Source of the DNA: UBA11865 sp963749825
Lineage (GTDB): Bacteria; Chloroflexota; Anaerolineae; Promineifilales; Promineifilaceae
Reading direction: 5' to 3'
Length of the DNA: 64,000 nt
NCBI GenBank assembly: GCA_963749825.1
Contig: CAVVOI010000012.1
Location: 372,001-436,000 of the forward strand
Part shown: one piece after another, positions 34,349 through 42,282 of the stretch
How the letters are laid out: every line of letters begins with the position of its first letter
Position numbering within the stretch: position 1 is the first letter of the stretch
Program-made: the position numbers and the translations under genes
The notes under the pieces: generated by a model
What the model was told of the DNA's origin: nothing
The model's database searches: none
The model's input: the letters and a program-made list of their open reading frames with translations, nothing else

Positions 34349-34862
34349 CGGAAGTGTGATAGACCTTTTCCATCAAGGTCTTATCCGCTCGGAGAGCGGT
34401 GAAGCTCTCAGTGACCTTAAGTCTACGAACTGCTCCATGAGATTAGCTCCCGCACTCCTTGGTCTGCCAGAGTACGGACGATATCTTAGGCCCTTCACAA
34501 GCAAGTAGAAGTGAGTCTCGATGACGCAAGGTTGTACTGTAGCAGGCCGATAGCAATATACAAGGCAGGAACCAAGAATGAAGCAGTTTTACCTGGGTAT
34601 CGACGTGGGCAAAAAGACATTCACTGTAGCGTTATTGGTTGGGGAGCAACCCTATTGCGGTCAATTCGTAAACGACATGGCGGGCTTTGAGCGGTTGGGA
34701 AAGTGGTTGGAAAAGCGGCAGGTGCAACCAGTCCATGCCTGTATGGAAGCAACGAATCGCTATTGGGAACACTAGCCCTCTTTCTGCATGAGCAAGGAGT
34801 CGAGGTCAGTGTCGTCAATCCCAAACTCATCAAAAGACACGGCAAGTCTGGAATTGCCCCAG
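34349..34862 (+). mobile_element. Truncated IS110-family element (leader plus N-terminal transposase)
   Basis: The ATG at 34578 starts 'KQFYLGIDVGKKTFTVALL' (first Asp of the DEDD RuvC-like domain) and 'HACMEATNRYW'; one G is missing from TATTGGGAAC near 34766, after which 'TLALFLHEQGVEVSVVNPKLIKRHGKS' continues in another frame. The gene stops at the IS3 fragment at 34863. The 229-bp leader contains hairpins AGACCTT-AAGGTCT and CCGCTC-GGA-GAGCGG, as expected for the bridge-RNA end of an IS110 element. Confidence 0.7.
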
Positions 34863-35235
34863 TTTAGTAGACAGATAGTTATGCACCTGCAAGCAACCGA
34901 TGATGTTGCTCAAAACTGATGGGGCTCATATAGCCCAACTGTGAATGCAGCCGCTGGCGATTATAGAAGACTTCCATGTACTCGAACAATTCTGTTCTTG
35001 CCTCCACTTTCGTGTTATAGACGACATCCACGCATTCCACCTTCAACGTGGCGAACCAGCTCTCAGCCGGGGCATTGTCATAGCAATTCCCAACGCCGCT
35101 CATGCTGGGTTGCATTTTCCAAGCGGCCAGGGCATCCTGATAATCGCTGCTAGCACTCCTTCTCGGCTCTGGAGTGCGACTCTTTGACCACCTCGCTGAC
35201 ATACCAGCTGCTCTGGGCAATCCGACGGTCATTGC
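34863..35235 (-). mobile_element. IS3-family fragment (C-terminal transposase and one end)
   Basis: On the minus strand 'AAWKMQPSMSGVGNCYDNAPAESWF' then 'ATLKVECVDVVYNTKVEARTELFEYMEVFYNRQRLHSQLGYMSP' is the end of an IS3 OrfB integrase, including the region of the last catalytic Glu. The stop is at 34879 and the tip TGTCTACTAAACTGG at 34857-34871 resembles IS3 terminal repeats. OrfA and most of OrfB are missing. Confidence 0.75.
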
Positions 35236-35291
35236 TGGCGTCGGCGTAACCCACCTGTGCTACCCAGTACGCAAGGCGTAATCACATTGTC

Positions 35292-35359
35292 GTGCCAGCT
35301 AGCAACAGTATGCGGCGGACGGCTTTCAGCAGCCGCTGATGCTGGACGTTAGCTGGCAC
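35292..35359. repeat. attC-like recombination hairpin, left of the toxin-antitoxin cassette
   Basis: GTGCCAGCTA (35292-35301) pairs perfectly with TAGCTGGCAC (35350-35359); inside, GCGGC pairs with GCCGC around GGACGGC...GCA. The arms carry GCAAC and CGTTAGCTG, close to integron inverse-core and core sites (RYYYAAC / GTTRRRY), though the core is not an exact match. Length of 68 bp suits a short attC. Confidence 0.55.
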
Positions 35360-35379
35360 AATCGAGCCTGAAAAGGGGC

Positions 35380-35441
35380 TTGACAAAGGCGAAACTTGAG
35401 CTAAGATATGTACAGAGTATCGTACATGTGATGGTACGATA
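35380..35441 (+). promoter_or_regulatory. Promoter and palindromic operator of the toxin-antitoxin pair
   Basis: TTGACA (35380-35385) and TAAGAT (35402-35407) are 16 bp apart. Directly downstream TATCGTAC (35418-35425) and GTACGATA (35434-35441) make an 8-bp-arm palindrome with an 8-bp spacer, a typical site for autorepression by the antitoxin. Confidence 0.6.
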
Positions 35442-35475
35442 TTTAGTATAGAATTACGTACGGAATAAGTGAACT

Positions 35476-35736
35476 ATGCTCCGAACCACAACTGTTACTG
35501 AACTGCGATCTGAATTAGCCTCGTACCTGGAGAGCCTTCAAGAAGGTCCCCTGCTTGTCCTTTCGCGCAGCAAGCCAGCCGCGATGATGATTGAGCCGGA
35601 GGAATTCGACCGGCTTCTTGAGCGTATAGAGTATCTCGAAGATCTGCTGGATGGTCGACAGGCAGTCGCCGAGTATCTTGATGATCCAAGCGTTGCACTA
35701 GACGCCGAAGAGGTCTTTAAACGTATCGGCCAGTAG
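35476..35736 (+). CDS. Phd/YefM-type antitoxin
   Basis: 86 residues. The N-terminal 'TTTVTELRSELASYLESLQEGPLLVLSRSKPAAMMIEPEEFDRLLERI' is the Phd/YefM DNA-binding fold (beta hairpin with 'V...S.....L'). The acidic C-terminus ('YLDDPSVALDAEEVFKRI') should wrap the toxin. The stop is two bases before the toxin ATG, so the pair is one operon with a likely self-binding operator upstream. It lies inside a cassette flanked by attC-like repeats, a frequent home of such pairs. Confidence 0.88.
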   Translation: MLRTTTVTELRSELASYLESLQEGPLLVLSRSKPAAMMIEPEEFDRLLERIEYLEDLLDGRQAVAEYLDDPSVALDAEEVFKRIGQ

Positions 35737-35738
35737 CG

Positions 35739-36041
35739 ATGACCTACGCTCTGAAGATCCATCGCGATGTAGAGAAGCAACTACAGAGAATTCAGAAGAA
35801 TCAGCGAGAGCGCTTGGTTGCCTCCATGCGCTCTCTTCGCGAAGATCCTCGGCCGACCGGATGCGTACAGCTCGATGATGTGCTCTACAGGGTGCGGCAG
35901 GGACAGTACAGAGTTATCTATGCAGTTTTCGATGAGGAGCTGGTCGTAGTGGTTTGCAGGGTTGCTAGACGCGCGGAATCCACCTACAGGGATTTGGAGA
36001 CACTATTGACCAGAGCTGAGAGGCTACTGGGAGAAGGGTGA
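35739..36041 (+). CDS. RelE/ParE-type toxin
   Basis: 100 residues with the RelE-superfamily layout: 'YALKIHRDVEKQLQRIQKNQRERLVASMRSLREDPRPTG' (two helices), then 'YRVRQGQYRVIYAVFDEELVVVVCRVARRAESTYR' (the core beta sheet with conserved Arg). Family toxins cleave mRNA on the ribosome or block gyrase; the VxRVxxRxxxYR end fits the RelE mRNase branch. It follows the antitoxin by two bases. GC content and lack of nearby related genes fit cassette transfer. Confidence 0.88.
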   Translation: MTYALKIHRDVEKQLQRIQKNQRERLVASMRSLREDPRPTGCVQLDDVLYRVRQGQYRVIYAVFDEELVVVVCRVARRAESTYRDLETLLTRAERLLGEG

Positions 36042-36060
36042 GGCTCGCCGAGTTTGTATT

Positions 36061-36100
36061 GCCAGCTAACAACTCGCTGGAGCGGGCGCAGCCTCAACGC
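36061..36100. repeat. Truncated attC-like repeat, right of the cassette
   Basis: GCCAGCTAACAACTCGCTGGAGCGG repeats the left arm of the hairpin at 35292 with a better inverse-core match (CTAACAA). The matching right arm is absent, so this copy was cut. The toxin stop is 20 bp before it, the usual tight spacing in a cassette. Confidence 0.5.
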
Positions 36101-36147
36101 GACTTCATGTACGATCTGGCTATGCAGTGCCGCTCAGCTCGCAATCG

Positions 36148-36657
36148 CTAGAGCAAATCCCGCAACACCCTTCCACAGCCAACTAGTTCTGACAAAGGGA
36201 AGCGCTTCTTCCCCTCAAGCACTGCCCATAGCTGCCGCACGTCATCCGGGTAGCGGCGACACTTCCCCCGACTCAGATCGCCGTTGAAAAGGCTGTTCTC
36301 CATGAAGAGGTCCAAGGCCACCTCAATGGTATGCGGCGAACAAACGAGGAATGTCGTGTTCCTCGAGCAAATGCCCCAATGATGGTGAACGTTGGGACAC
36401 GGGGCGTGGTAGAGCCGCTCATGACCATCCCGCGGCCGTTGTTTTACAGCGTAGATCTGGTACGAGTTGCCGCTACCCGCAAAGACGATCGGGGGCATGG
36501 GCTGAAAAAGCCATAGGGGCGCACCCTGACAAACCCCTTCAGCGGCACCTACCGTAGAAAACGGCGGATGAACTCCTTTGCAGCCAGTTTTCTCAACGGC
36601 CAAGTGCGCGGCTCGAAGGACCGATACCGAAACGTCAATTTTGTGTATGGAGCACAA
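36148..36657 (-). CDS. Hypothetical protein, faintly PRTRC-B-like
   Basis: A 169-residue frame; the credible part begins near 'MPPIVFAGSGNSYQIYAVKQRP' and continues 'LYHAPCPNVHHHWGICSRNTTF', 'ALDLFMENSLFNGDLSRGKC' and 'LWAVLEGKKRFPLSELV'. This order (x.x.ALK.RP, LY.AP..NV...G.IC, W..F..S.FN, LW..L.G..RFP) recalls the PRTRC system protein B / E2-like family, but the match is from memory and partial. The first 45 residues look like non-coding DNA. No other PRTRC genes are nearby, so it is an isolated fragment or cassette gene. Confidence 0.35.
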   Translation of the reverse strand: MCSIHKIDVSVSVLRAAHLAVEKTGCKGVHPPFSTVGAAEGVCQGAPLWLFQPMPPIVFAGSGNSYQIYAVKQRPRDGHERLYHAPCPNVHHHWGICSRNTTFLVCSPHTIEVALDLFMENSLFNGDLSRGKCRRYPDDVRQLWAVLEGKKRFPLSELVGCGRVLRDLL

Positions 36658-36734
36658 GATCGGTTAGTGATGATTGCGTTTGCAGGGGTAGAGGGGCGTA
36701 CGGCCGTGTTGGAGGGATCAGCAAGTGATCTCAT

Positions 36735-36849
36735 CCAGGAAATCAAAGCCCAGATATTCCACAGAAAGACGAATTTCCAAACCGGAATTGACACCGGTTT
36801 TAATGCCTGCAGAATATCGACAAGAAAATGTTATTTTAGGCCCGATAGG
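36735..36849 (+). repeat. Dispersed repeat, copy G, interrupted by IS110
   Basis: It matches copy F (5560-5670) through GCAGAATATCGACAAGA. In copy F the sequence then runs ...ATTGAGG-CTGATTTACAATAACG; here it reaches ...CCCGATAGG and the IS110 element begins, while the continuation CTCATTTACAATAACG appears on the far side of the IS at 38483. So F/G and A/B were one repeat, split here by IS110. Confidence 0.55.
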
Positions 36850-36997
36850 ACATACTTTCGTCAAGAGCCAAAATCGACGATCAGGCAGGGGGCAGCAGCG
36901 ACAACAACAGCCGATTTTGACGTTACTATAAGTCCATCAGATACCAACTTACCCGAGTCATACCAGTCAAAAAGACGCGAACTATCAGGTTATTAAA

Positions 36998-38219
36998 CTA
37001 AAACGCTAGCGGTTTACTGCGTTGCGCCCGCTGCTGTAAGTGATAGGCTTCGTCATATGGCTGCCTCGTCTGCCATAACTTCCAGGCAATAGCCAGCCAG
37101 CGATTGGCCAAACGGCGAAATGCATCATTGTTATGGTCAACACGCGTTCGGACCTGCTCCCAGTAGGCATTGGCCCAGACTGAATTCACGAGTGAAGCGC
37201 GTGCCCATTGTTGCGCAATTTGGCGAAATTCCTTGTCACAGGCCTTTCGAAACTTGACAACACGACGCTTGCCGCTAGCCATCGTCACCGGACAGGTACC
37301 GGCCAGAGCCTGCACACTGCGTGGGCTTGGAAAGCGTTCGCGGTCATCGCCGAATTTGGCTAACAAGGCAGGAGCCAGCAGGGGGCCAGCAACCAGGCAA
37401 AGAGGCGAATATCTCTTGGTCTGGATGTTGCTTGAACAGCTTGGTCAAGGCCCGTTTTTGGGCGAGTCTGGTTTGCACCAGAAAGAGAAGTTGCTGGGCC
37501 AACAACCCCATTTCCTCGTGGTAAGCCTGGACGACAGCGGGGCAGGCTGTCGGATATGATTGTTGCATCCGAGCATATTGTTTAGGCCACCAGCGGCGCT
37601 GGTAGCCATGCTCCGTGGCAAAGTCCGAAAACTGGACATAGCTGAGCTGGCTCATGGCTTGCGGAGTTGGATACTGGCTCAAAAAGCGCAAGGTAACCTG
37701 AGCGGTCAAGCTGCCAAACAGGTTCAAGGCCGCGGGATAATAGCGGGTCAAGACGGCCCGTAGTCGCTGACGGGTCCGCTGCACACTCTGAGTCAGGTAA
37801 CGAAGGAAACTCACCTTGGCCCGGATCTGCTGGGTCAAAAGGCTGTCCGGCCGCCAGCGTTGTAAGCGGGCGCGGTCCGAGCGCAGAATGTCCGCCAGCA
37901 GGTGGGCATCCCGCTGGTCTGAGCGGGCACCACTGCTCCCATACCGACCGCGACTGCTCTTCACTACGGAGGGTGGGATCACATACACGTGCTCATAGCC
38001 CCGCCCCCACAAGAAATCGATCAGGACGTTGTGCGCCGTTTCCATGCCCACCAAGCATTGTCTGGGGAAGACACCCAACTGTCGGCGCATTCCGTCCAGT
38101 TTTTCGAACCCCGCGGCTTGATGAGGGATCGTCAGTCGGGCTATAATGGCCCCAGCTTCATTTAACAAGACGATATCATGCTTCTTGGTACTCCAGTCGA
38201 TGCCCATATAGACGCTCAT
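36998..38219 (-). CDS. IS110-family transposase (DEDD), one frameshift
   Basis: The first frame (from 38219) has 'YMGIDWSTKKHDIVLLNEAG' (Asp), 'CLVGMETAHNVLIDFL' (Glu) and 'GARSDQRDAHLLADILR' (Asp pair), the RuvC-like DEDD core. The second frame gives 'GPLLAPALLAKFGDDRERFPSPRSVQALAGTCPVTMASGKR', the Transposase_20 domain with the catalytic Ser region. Joined length is 1222 nt, one base over; dropping a T in GGTTGCTGG near 37395 restores it. It may be functional if that base is an error. Confidence 0.82.
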
Positions 38220-38482
38220 GGGACTGACTCCTTTGCGTCTTGACTGGTACCCATCCTTGGACCCAAGTGGCTGTGTTCCTCTTATAGCGTTCGCAACGCG
38301 GCATACTTTCGACAGTGATGCTTGGTTTACCTGGGGGACAGTCCTACCGAGGCGCTCGCAGCGCGGCTCATTTAGGGTCCTCTATCCCAGGTAGTAGATG
38401 GATGGGGTAGATCGGGATTGAGTTGGTATTTCAACCTGTTCTACCCCATTCCCATATCTACTTCCACCATTATAGTAAGAGG
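38220..38482 (-). ncRNA. Candidate bridge-RNA region of the IS110 element
   Basis: IS110-group elements encode a structured RNA in the leader before the transposase that pairs with donor and target DNA. This leader is rich in stems: TGGGGTAG/CTACCCCA (38403-38410 with 38451-38458) enclosing a smaller GTTG/CAAC stem, and two look-alike hairpins, GCGTT-CGC-AACGC (38287-38299) and GCGCT-CGC-AGCGC (38352-38364), which differ by a compensatory base pair. Exact RNA ends and guide loops are not determined. Confidence 0.5.
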
Positions 38483-38700
38483 CTCATTTACAATAACGTT
38501 GCAGATCAGATCCCACGGTTCTTAACATAACCGCTAATTGTTAAAGGATTCGGCTGAACGGCGTTCAGCTTGCGAGTAGAATGACATCACAGGCGTGACT
38601 CTGGTTCGACGGATGCCCAACTTGTTGGGCCCACATCCGTGAGGGGCTGAGCTGCGTTCCGCCTGGAACGGCCAGCCAACTGTTGGTCTTCCTGAAAACC
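38483..38700 (+). repeat. Dispersed structured repeat, copy B
   Basis: It matches copy A (5434-5548, other strand) and then extends with more hairpins: GCTGAAC-GGC-GTTCAGC, TCAC-AGGC-GTGA, CCCAAC-TTG-TTGGG inside CGGATG...CATCCG, and CGTTCC-GCCT-GGAACG inside GGCTG...CAGCC. Differences from copy A keep the stems paired or add whole hairpins, which suggests selection on RNA or DNA folding. No protein reading. Confidence 0.6.
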
Positions 38701-38738
38701 AGGAATTTCTCAAACATTGTATTTACGAACTCGGAAAG

Positions 38739-39902
38739 ATGACGATGAACTACAAGAACAAAGCACCATTAACATGGCGCGGGTATCCTGCTCTCACAGT
38801 GAGCCTTGTCATATTAATTCTGGTCTTGCTCGTGGGCTGCGACGGGTCGGCGCCATCGACAGAGGATCTCGAAGCGGTCGACTATACGCCCCTGCCCGGC
38901 GATGATTGGCAGGTGTCGACGCCTGACGAGCAGGGGCTAGATCCGATGCTAGTGGCGGAGCTTTATCAAAATGCGGCCGAATTGGAAAGCCTGTATGGGT
39001 TGCTGGTGGTCAAAAACGGTTATCTAATCGCCGAAGATTACTTCAATGAAGGTTCGGTAGGCCAGAAGGCATTGCTGCAATCAGCGGCAAAAAGCATTAC
39101 TTCGGCGCTGGTCGGGCTTGCTTTGGAGCAGGGCTGCCTGTCCACCGTGGACCGGAAGATGATCGACTTCTTCCCCGATTTTGCCGATCAGATTGTCGAT
39201 CCGCGTAAGAAGCAAATCACGGTTAGAGACATGCTGCAAATGCGATCCGGGTATCCGCCTGAGGAGAGCGATCAGGCTCTTTGGGAGGCGGTATGGTCTG
39301 ACGACTACGTACACCTGGTGGCTGATTTTCCGCTTACGAGCGATCCCGGTACAGAATTTCAATATAGCAATCTGACGACTCATTGGCTGGGAATAATTGT
39401 GGCCCGTGCTTGCGAAACGGACCTCAAGTCATTTGGTCAGCAGTATCTCTTTGACCCGATGGACGCGGAGATCGGCGACTGGAGAAAGGATCAGGACGGT
39501 TACAATTGGGCGGCAGGAGAGATTCACGTTTCAGCCCGTGATGCGGCCAAGTTTGGTTTGCTCTTCCTCAACGATGGCCAATATGATGGGGACCAGATTA
39601 TTTCGGCTGACTGGGTGCGCGACTCCTTGCAAACTTACTCAGAGGATGCCTACGATAATATCGGCGAGTTCCGCGATATTGGCTATGGATATCAATGGTG
39701 GTCGGCCGAGGTCGGCGACCACCACGTCAACTTCGCCTGGGGACATGGAGGACAGCTAATTGTTTTGCTGGATGACCTGAACATGGTTGTCGTGGTTACA
39801 GCTGACCCAATGTACGAAGTGTATGGGTCGGATTCTTGGCGGCATGAGAAGGCGAATTTTGAACTGGTCGGCGAGTTCATCGACTCGTTATCCGCAGAGT
39901 GA
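38739..39902 (+). CDS. Lipoprotein serine hydrolase, beta-lactamase class C-like
   Basis: 387 residues. A signal peptide ends at the lipobox LVGC (Cys34), so the protein is anchored outside the membrane. The class C / PBP-like fold shows SAAK at 115-118 (SxxK nucleophile and base), 'FQYSNLTTHWLG' (YxN motif) and 'WGHGGQLIVLL' (HxG in place of KTG). Such proteins hydrolyse esters, amides or D-amino acid peptides; the exact substrate is unknown. Weak GGAAAG RBS; the second Met (38745) is an alternative start. It lies between IS110 remnants and is intact. Confidence 0.85.
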   Translation: MTMNYKNKAPLTWRGYPALTVSLVILILVLLVGCDGSAPSTEDLEAVDYTPLPGDDWQVSTPDEQGLDPMLVAELYQNAAELESLYGLLVVKNGYLIAEDYFNEGSVGQKALLQSAAKSITSALVGLALEQGCLSTVDRKMIDFFPDFADQIVDPRKKQITVRDMLQMRSGYPPEESDQALWEAVWSDDYVHLVADFPLTSDPGTEFQYSNLTTHWLGIIVARACETDLKSFGQQYLFDPMDAEIGDWRKDQDGYNWAAGEIHVSARDAAKFGLLFLNDGQYDGDQIISADWVRDSLQTYSEDAYDNIGEFRDIGYGYQWWSAEVGDHHVNFAWGHGGQLIVLLDDLNMVVVVTADPMYEVYGSDSWRHEKANFELVGEFIDSLSAE

Positions 39903-39969
39903 CTGGCAGAAATCTGTGATGAAAGAAAACAAAAGATAACCTGCGCAGGATCGGCCGGTTACCTATGAG

Positions 39970-40376
39970 AGCAAATTCCCGGGACAAATCGACGACAGTT
40001 GATCAGATTGGACCGGGGGATGACGATAGTGGTCGGGCTGGCCTGCAGCGGAGTGTGTTGGAGACGGGCGTAACAATCCAGCAAGACCTGTCGGTTCCAG
40101 TACCCTTGTTGATGGGCGAAAGCAACGAACGCCTCGTAGGAGAGTGTGGCGAGTGCTTGAGGGGTATTGTAGGCTGCGATAAACGCCAGCGCGGTGGGGA
40201 CCATCAGCCCACTGAACAGCTGTAGAGCCTGGGGGTAATAACGCAATAGGGCGGCGTGCAACCGATTATGGGTGCGGTTGGCCGAATGGGTCAGAAAGCT
40301 GATGAAACCGACGCGAGCCCGAATCTGACAGGTCTACCCCATTATGTATCCGTTCTCCACTAGTGTGAATTAGAGG
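39970..40376 (-). mobile_element. IS110 deletion remnant ending at a tRNA-Val fragment
   Basis: The middle of an IS110 transposase survives ('QIRARVGFISFLTHSANRTHNRLHAALLRYYPQALQL', 'YNTPQALATLSYEAFVAFAHQQGYW'), matching residues about 145-240 of the copy at 36998-38219. Both termini are lost. It is joined directly to the tip of the leader (TCTACCCCATT...TTAGAGG), which aligns with TCTACCCCATT...AAGAGG of the complete element. So the two tips confirm each other's end, and this copy landed on the tRNA sequence at 40377. Confidence 0.7.
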
Positions 40377-40418
40377 TTCACATCCGTGAGATCGATGGTT
40401 CGAGTCCAATCGCGCCCA
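40377..40418 (+). other. Orphan tRNA-Val(CAC)-like 3' half at an IS110 end
   Basis: Forty-two nt fit tRNA positions 32-73: TTCACAT, CCGTG, AGATC, T-arm GATGG-TTCGAGT-CCAAT (one mismatch), CGCGCCC, A. The IS110 tip ...TTAGAGG touches position 32. It is the same length and start point as the fragment at 5392-5433, with a different acceptor stem. No 5' half is present. Confidence 0.6.
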
Positions 40419-40431
40419 CTGTCTACAGGGA

Positions 40432-40644
40432 TTACATAGTGCCATGTTGTGTAGCCTCCTTTTTTCGTCCGTGTAGACTATATCCCCTTTCGGCCGTTAA
40501 TCCTGATTCTAGTGCCTGATCCACCGAATAGTGGAACGGCATGACCATTGTTTCAGTCTGCAAGTCGTCGTCTTGCAGCAAACCTTGCTCGACAACAAGG
40601 TCCGAATACTCGCCTTTGGCCTTCGTCGGCCTTTCTTCTAGCAT
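40432..40644 (-). CDS. 70-residue hypothetical ORF
   Basis: MLEERPTKAKGEYSDL... with acidic middle 'LLQDDDLQTETMVMPFHYSVDQALESGL'. Composition is protein-like and there is no overlapping better frame, but no clear RBS and no recognised family. It could be a fragment left by the surrounding rearrangements. The rest of 40419-40928 shows nothing else I can support. Confidence 0.3.
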   Translation of the reverse strand: MLEERPTKAKGEYSDLVVEQGLLQDDDLQTETMVMPFHYSVDQALESGLTAERGYSLHGRKKEATQHGTM

Positions 40645-40928
40645 CGCTAAATTCTACATCGTTGCTACTTCAGTAGCTCGATCATTGACTATCATAACTT
40701 CTCAACATTGGCCTTGAGTATTCTTGCCATCAGGCACATGACAAACTCATTACATTCGACACTTACTAACGGAGAGGAAAAATGGTACTTTGTATTATCG
40801 GAAAATCATTGCTCTCGGTCATTCGCGTTGAACCCGGTCGGGCAGATGCGTCAGATGTCAAACAGTGAATTGTGGCAAGCCCACGTATCTGAAAACGACC
40901 GATTCACAGCATTCTTGGAGGGAATTTC

Positions 40929-41912
40929 ATGAAAGCGATTGTACAAACAAAATACGGTCCACCAGATGTTCTTCAGGTCAAAGAGGTAGAAAAACCTACT
41001 TTCAAGGACAATGAAGTACTGATTAGGATATACGCGGCAACAGTAAATGCAACGGACCCTACATTTCGAAAGGGAGAACCGTTTATTTCAAGATTTTTCA
41101 CTGGCCTCACGAGGCCGAGTAACCCTATACCGGGAACCGAATTAGCCGGAGAAATTGAAGCAGTTGGCAAAGATGTGAAGCGATACAAGGAAGGTGACCA
41201 AGTTTTTGCATCTACCGGTACTCAATATGGTGCTCACGCCGAGTACATATGTCTGCCAGAAGATGGGCCGCTGGCAATAAAGCCGGCCAATATGAACTAT
41301 GGTGAAGCCGCTGCCGTCTGTGATGGCGCATTCGGAGCATTAAACTTCCTTAGAGATGCAGGGAATATTCAGAGCGGGCAGGAAGTTCTTATCAATGGCG
41401 CTTCTGGATCGGTAGGCACTTTTGGGGTGCAGCTTGCTAAGTACTTTGGAACTGAAGTCACCGGAGTATGTGGTACCACAAATTTGGAAATGGTGAAATC
41501 TTTGGGAGCCGATAAGGTTATTGATTACACGAAGGAAGATTTTACCAAAACCGGCCAGACCTATGACATCATTTTTGACGCCGTCGCCAAGAGTTCATTT
41601 TCAAGTTGTAAAGGCGCGCTAAAACAAGGAGGGGTCTACATTTTTACCGGCCCTACGCCGGCGAATCTTCTTCAAATGTTATGGACTTCACTATTCGGAA
41701 GCAAAAAGGCTGCAATGACGGCCCCAGGTATGAGGTCATCTAGCGCAAAGACCAAGGACCTAAACTTCCTCAAAGAGCTTATTGAGGCGGGAAAGTTAAA
41801 ATCGGTCATGGATAGGAGCTACCCGCCGGAGCAAATTGCCGAGGCACACAAATATGTCGAATCAGGGCACAAAAAGGGAAATGTGGTCATAACCTTTGAA
41901 CATAATCAATAA
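40929..41912 (+). CDS. NAD(P)-dependent alcohol dehydrogenase / quinone oxidoreductase (MDR superfamily)
   Basis: 327 residues, a paralogue of the protein at 901-1905 with shared 'GPPDVLQVKEVEKPT', 'GTELAGEIEAVGKDVKRYKEGDQVF', 'YICLPEDGPLAIKPANMNYGEAAAV' and 'VLINGASGSVGTFGVQLAKYFGTEVTGVCGT' (cofactor loop). No structural zinc cysteines. It should reduce quinones or enones using NAD(P)H. TTGGAGGGAATTTC before the ATG is a strong RBS. It stands as a single gene after the IS-rich zone. The two copies differ enough to be old duplicates or separate acquisitions. Confidence 0.9.
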   Translation: MKAIVQTKYGPPDVLQVKEVEKPTFKDNEVLIRIYAATVNATDPTFRKGEPFISRFFTGLTRPSNPIPGTELAGEIEAVGKDVKRYKEGDQVFASTGTQYGAHAEYICLPEDGPLAIKPANMNYGEAAAVCDGAFGALNFLRDAGNIQSGQEVLINGASGSVGTFGVQLAKYFGTEVTGVCGTTNLEMVKSLGADKVIDYTKEDFTKTGQTYDIIFDAVAKSSFSSCKGALKQGGVYIFTGPTPANLLQMLWTSLFGSKKAAMTAPGMRSSSAKTKDLNFLKELIEAGKLKSVMDRSYPPEQIAEAHKYVESGHKKGNVVITFEHNQ

Positions 41913-41994
41913 CTGGCCACGTTTGAAAATATGAACAACATGGCAAAATTCGATAAGGTTGATGTGCCTAACAAAAAATAAAAGGGGAAGCCAT

Positions 41995-42137
41995 GTGTTC
42001 GGTTTCAGAGCCTCTGATACATATTGGGGTTGAGGGTAAGAGAGACGTTCACCGTCAAGAAATAATCTGGTTTGTGCGGAAGTGTGCCGCTCCAGCGATG
42101 GCGAAGCCCCGGCCGGTGGCGGGGAAGGGTTGCTTGT
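41995..42137 (+). repeat. Direct repeat, copy 1, beside the antiporter gene
   Basis: About 143 bp match 44061-44204 in the same orientation: GTGTTCG-TTTCAGAGC, GACGT-CA and CTCC-GCGATG, then a GC-rich CCCCGGCCG-GGCGGGGAA-GGG block. The two copies flank the antiporter gene, so recombination between them would delete it. No ORF uses them. Confidence 0.65.
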
Positions 42138-42282
42138 CGTGTCGTGGCTCCAGGTGGCTGGCTATCGGGGATGGGTAGGAAGTTCGGTCGAGGGGCGGCC
42201 GTCGTTAGCCATTCGTCATCCAGGCAGTTATTCTATCTAGATCTATCGCTGGATATTGTCTACGGTAAGGTCCAGCAGTCCT

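Larger units (their letters stand above)
36850..38482 (-). mobile_element. IS110-family element with long non-coding leader
   Basis: Edges are inferred by comparison with the uninterrupted repeat at 5.4-5.7 kb: flanking repeat ends with GG at 36849 and resumes with CTCATTTACAATAACG at 38483. The element is about 1.63 kb: a transposase on the minus strand, a 263-bp leader before its start and about 150 bp after its stop (with an 8-bp stem CAAAATCG/CGATTTTG). No terminal inverted repeats, as is normal for IS110. Confidence 0.65.

Noticed and set aside
40708..40932. 74-codon plus-strand ORF before the MDR gene
   Set aside because: No RBS, mixed composition, and it overlaps the RBS of the real gene; more likely leader DNA.
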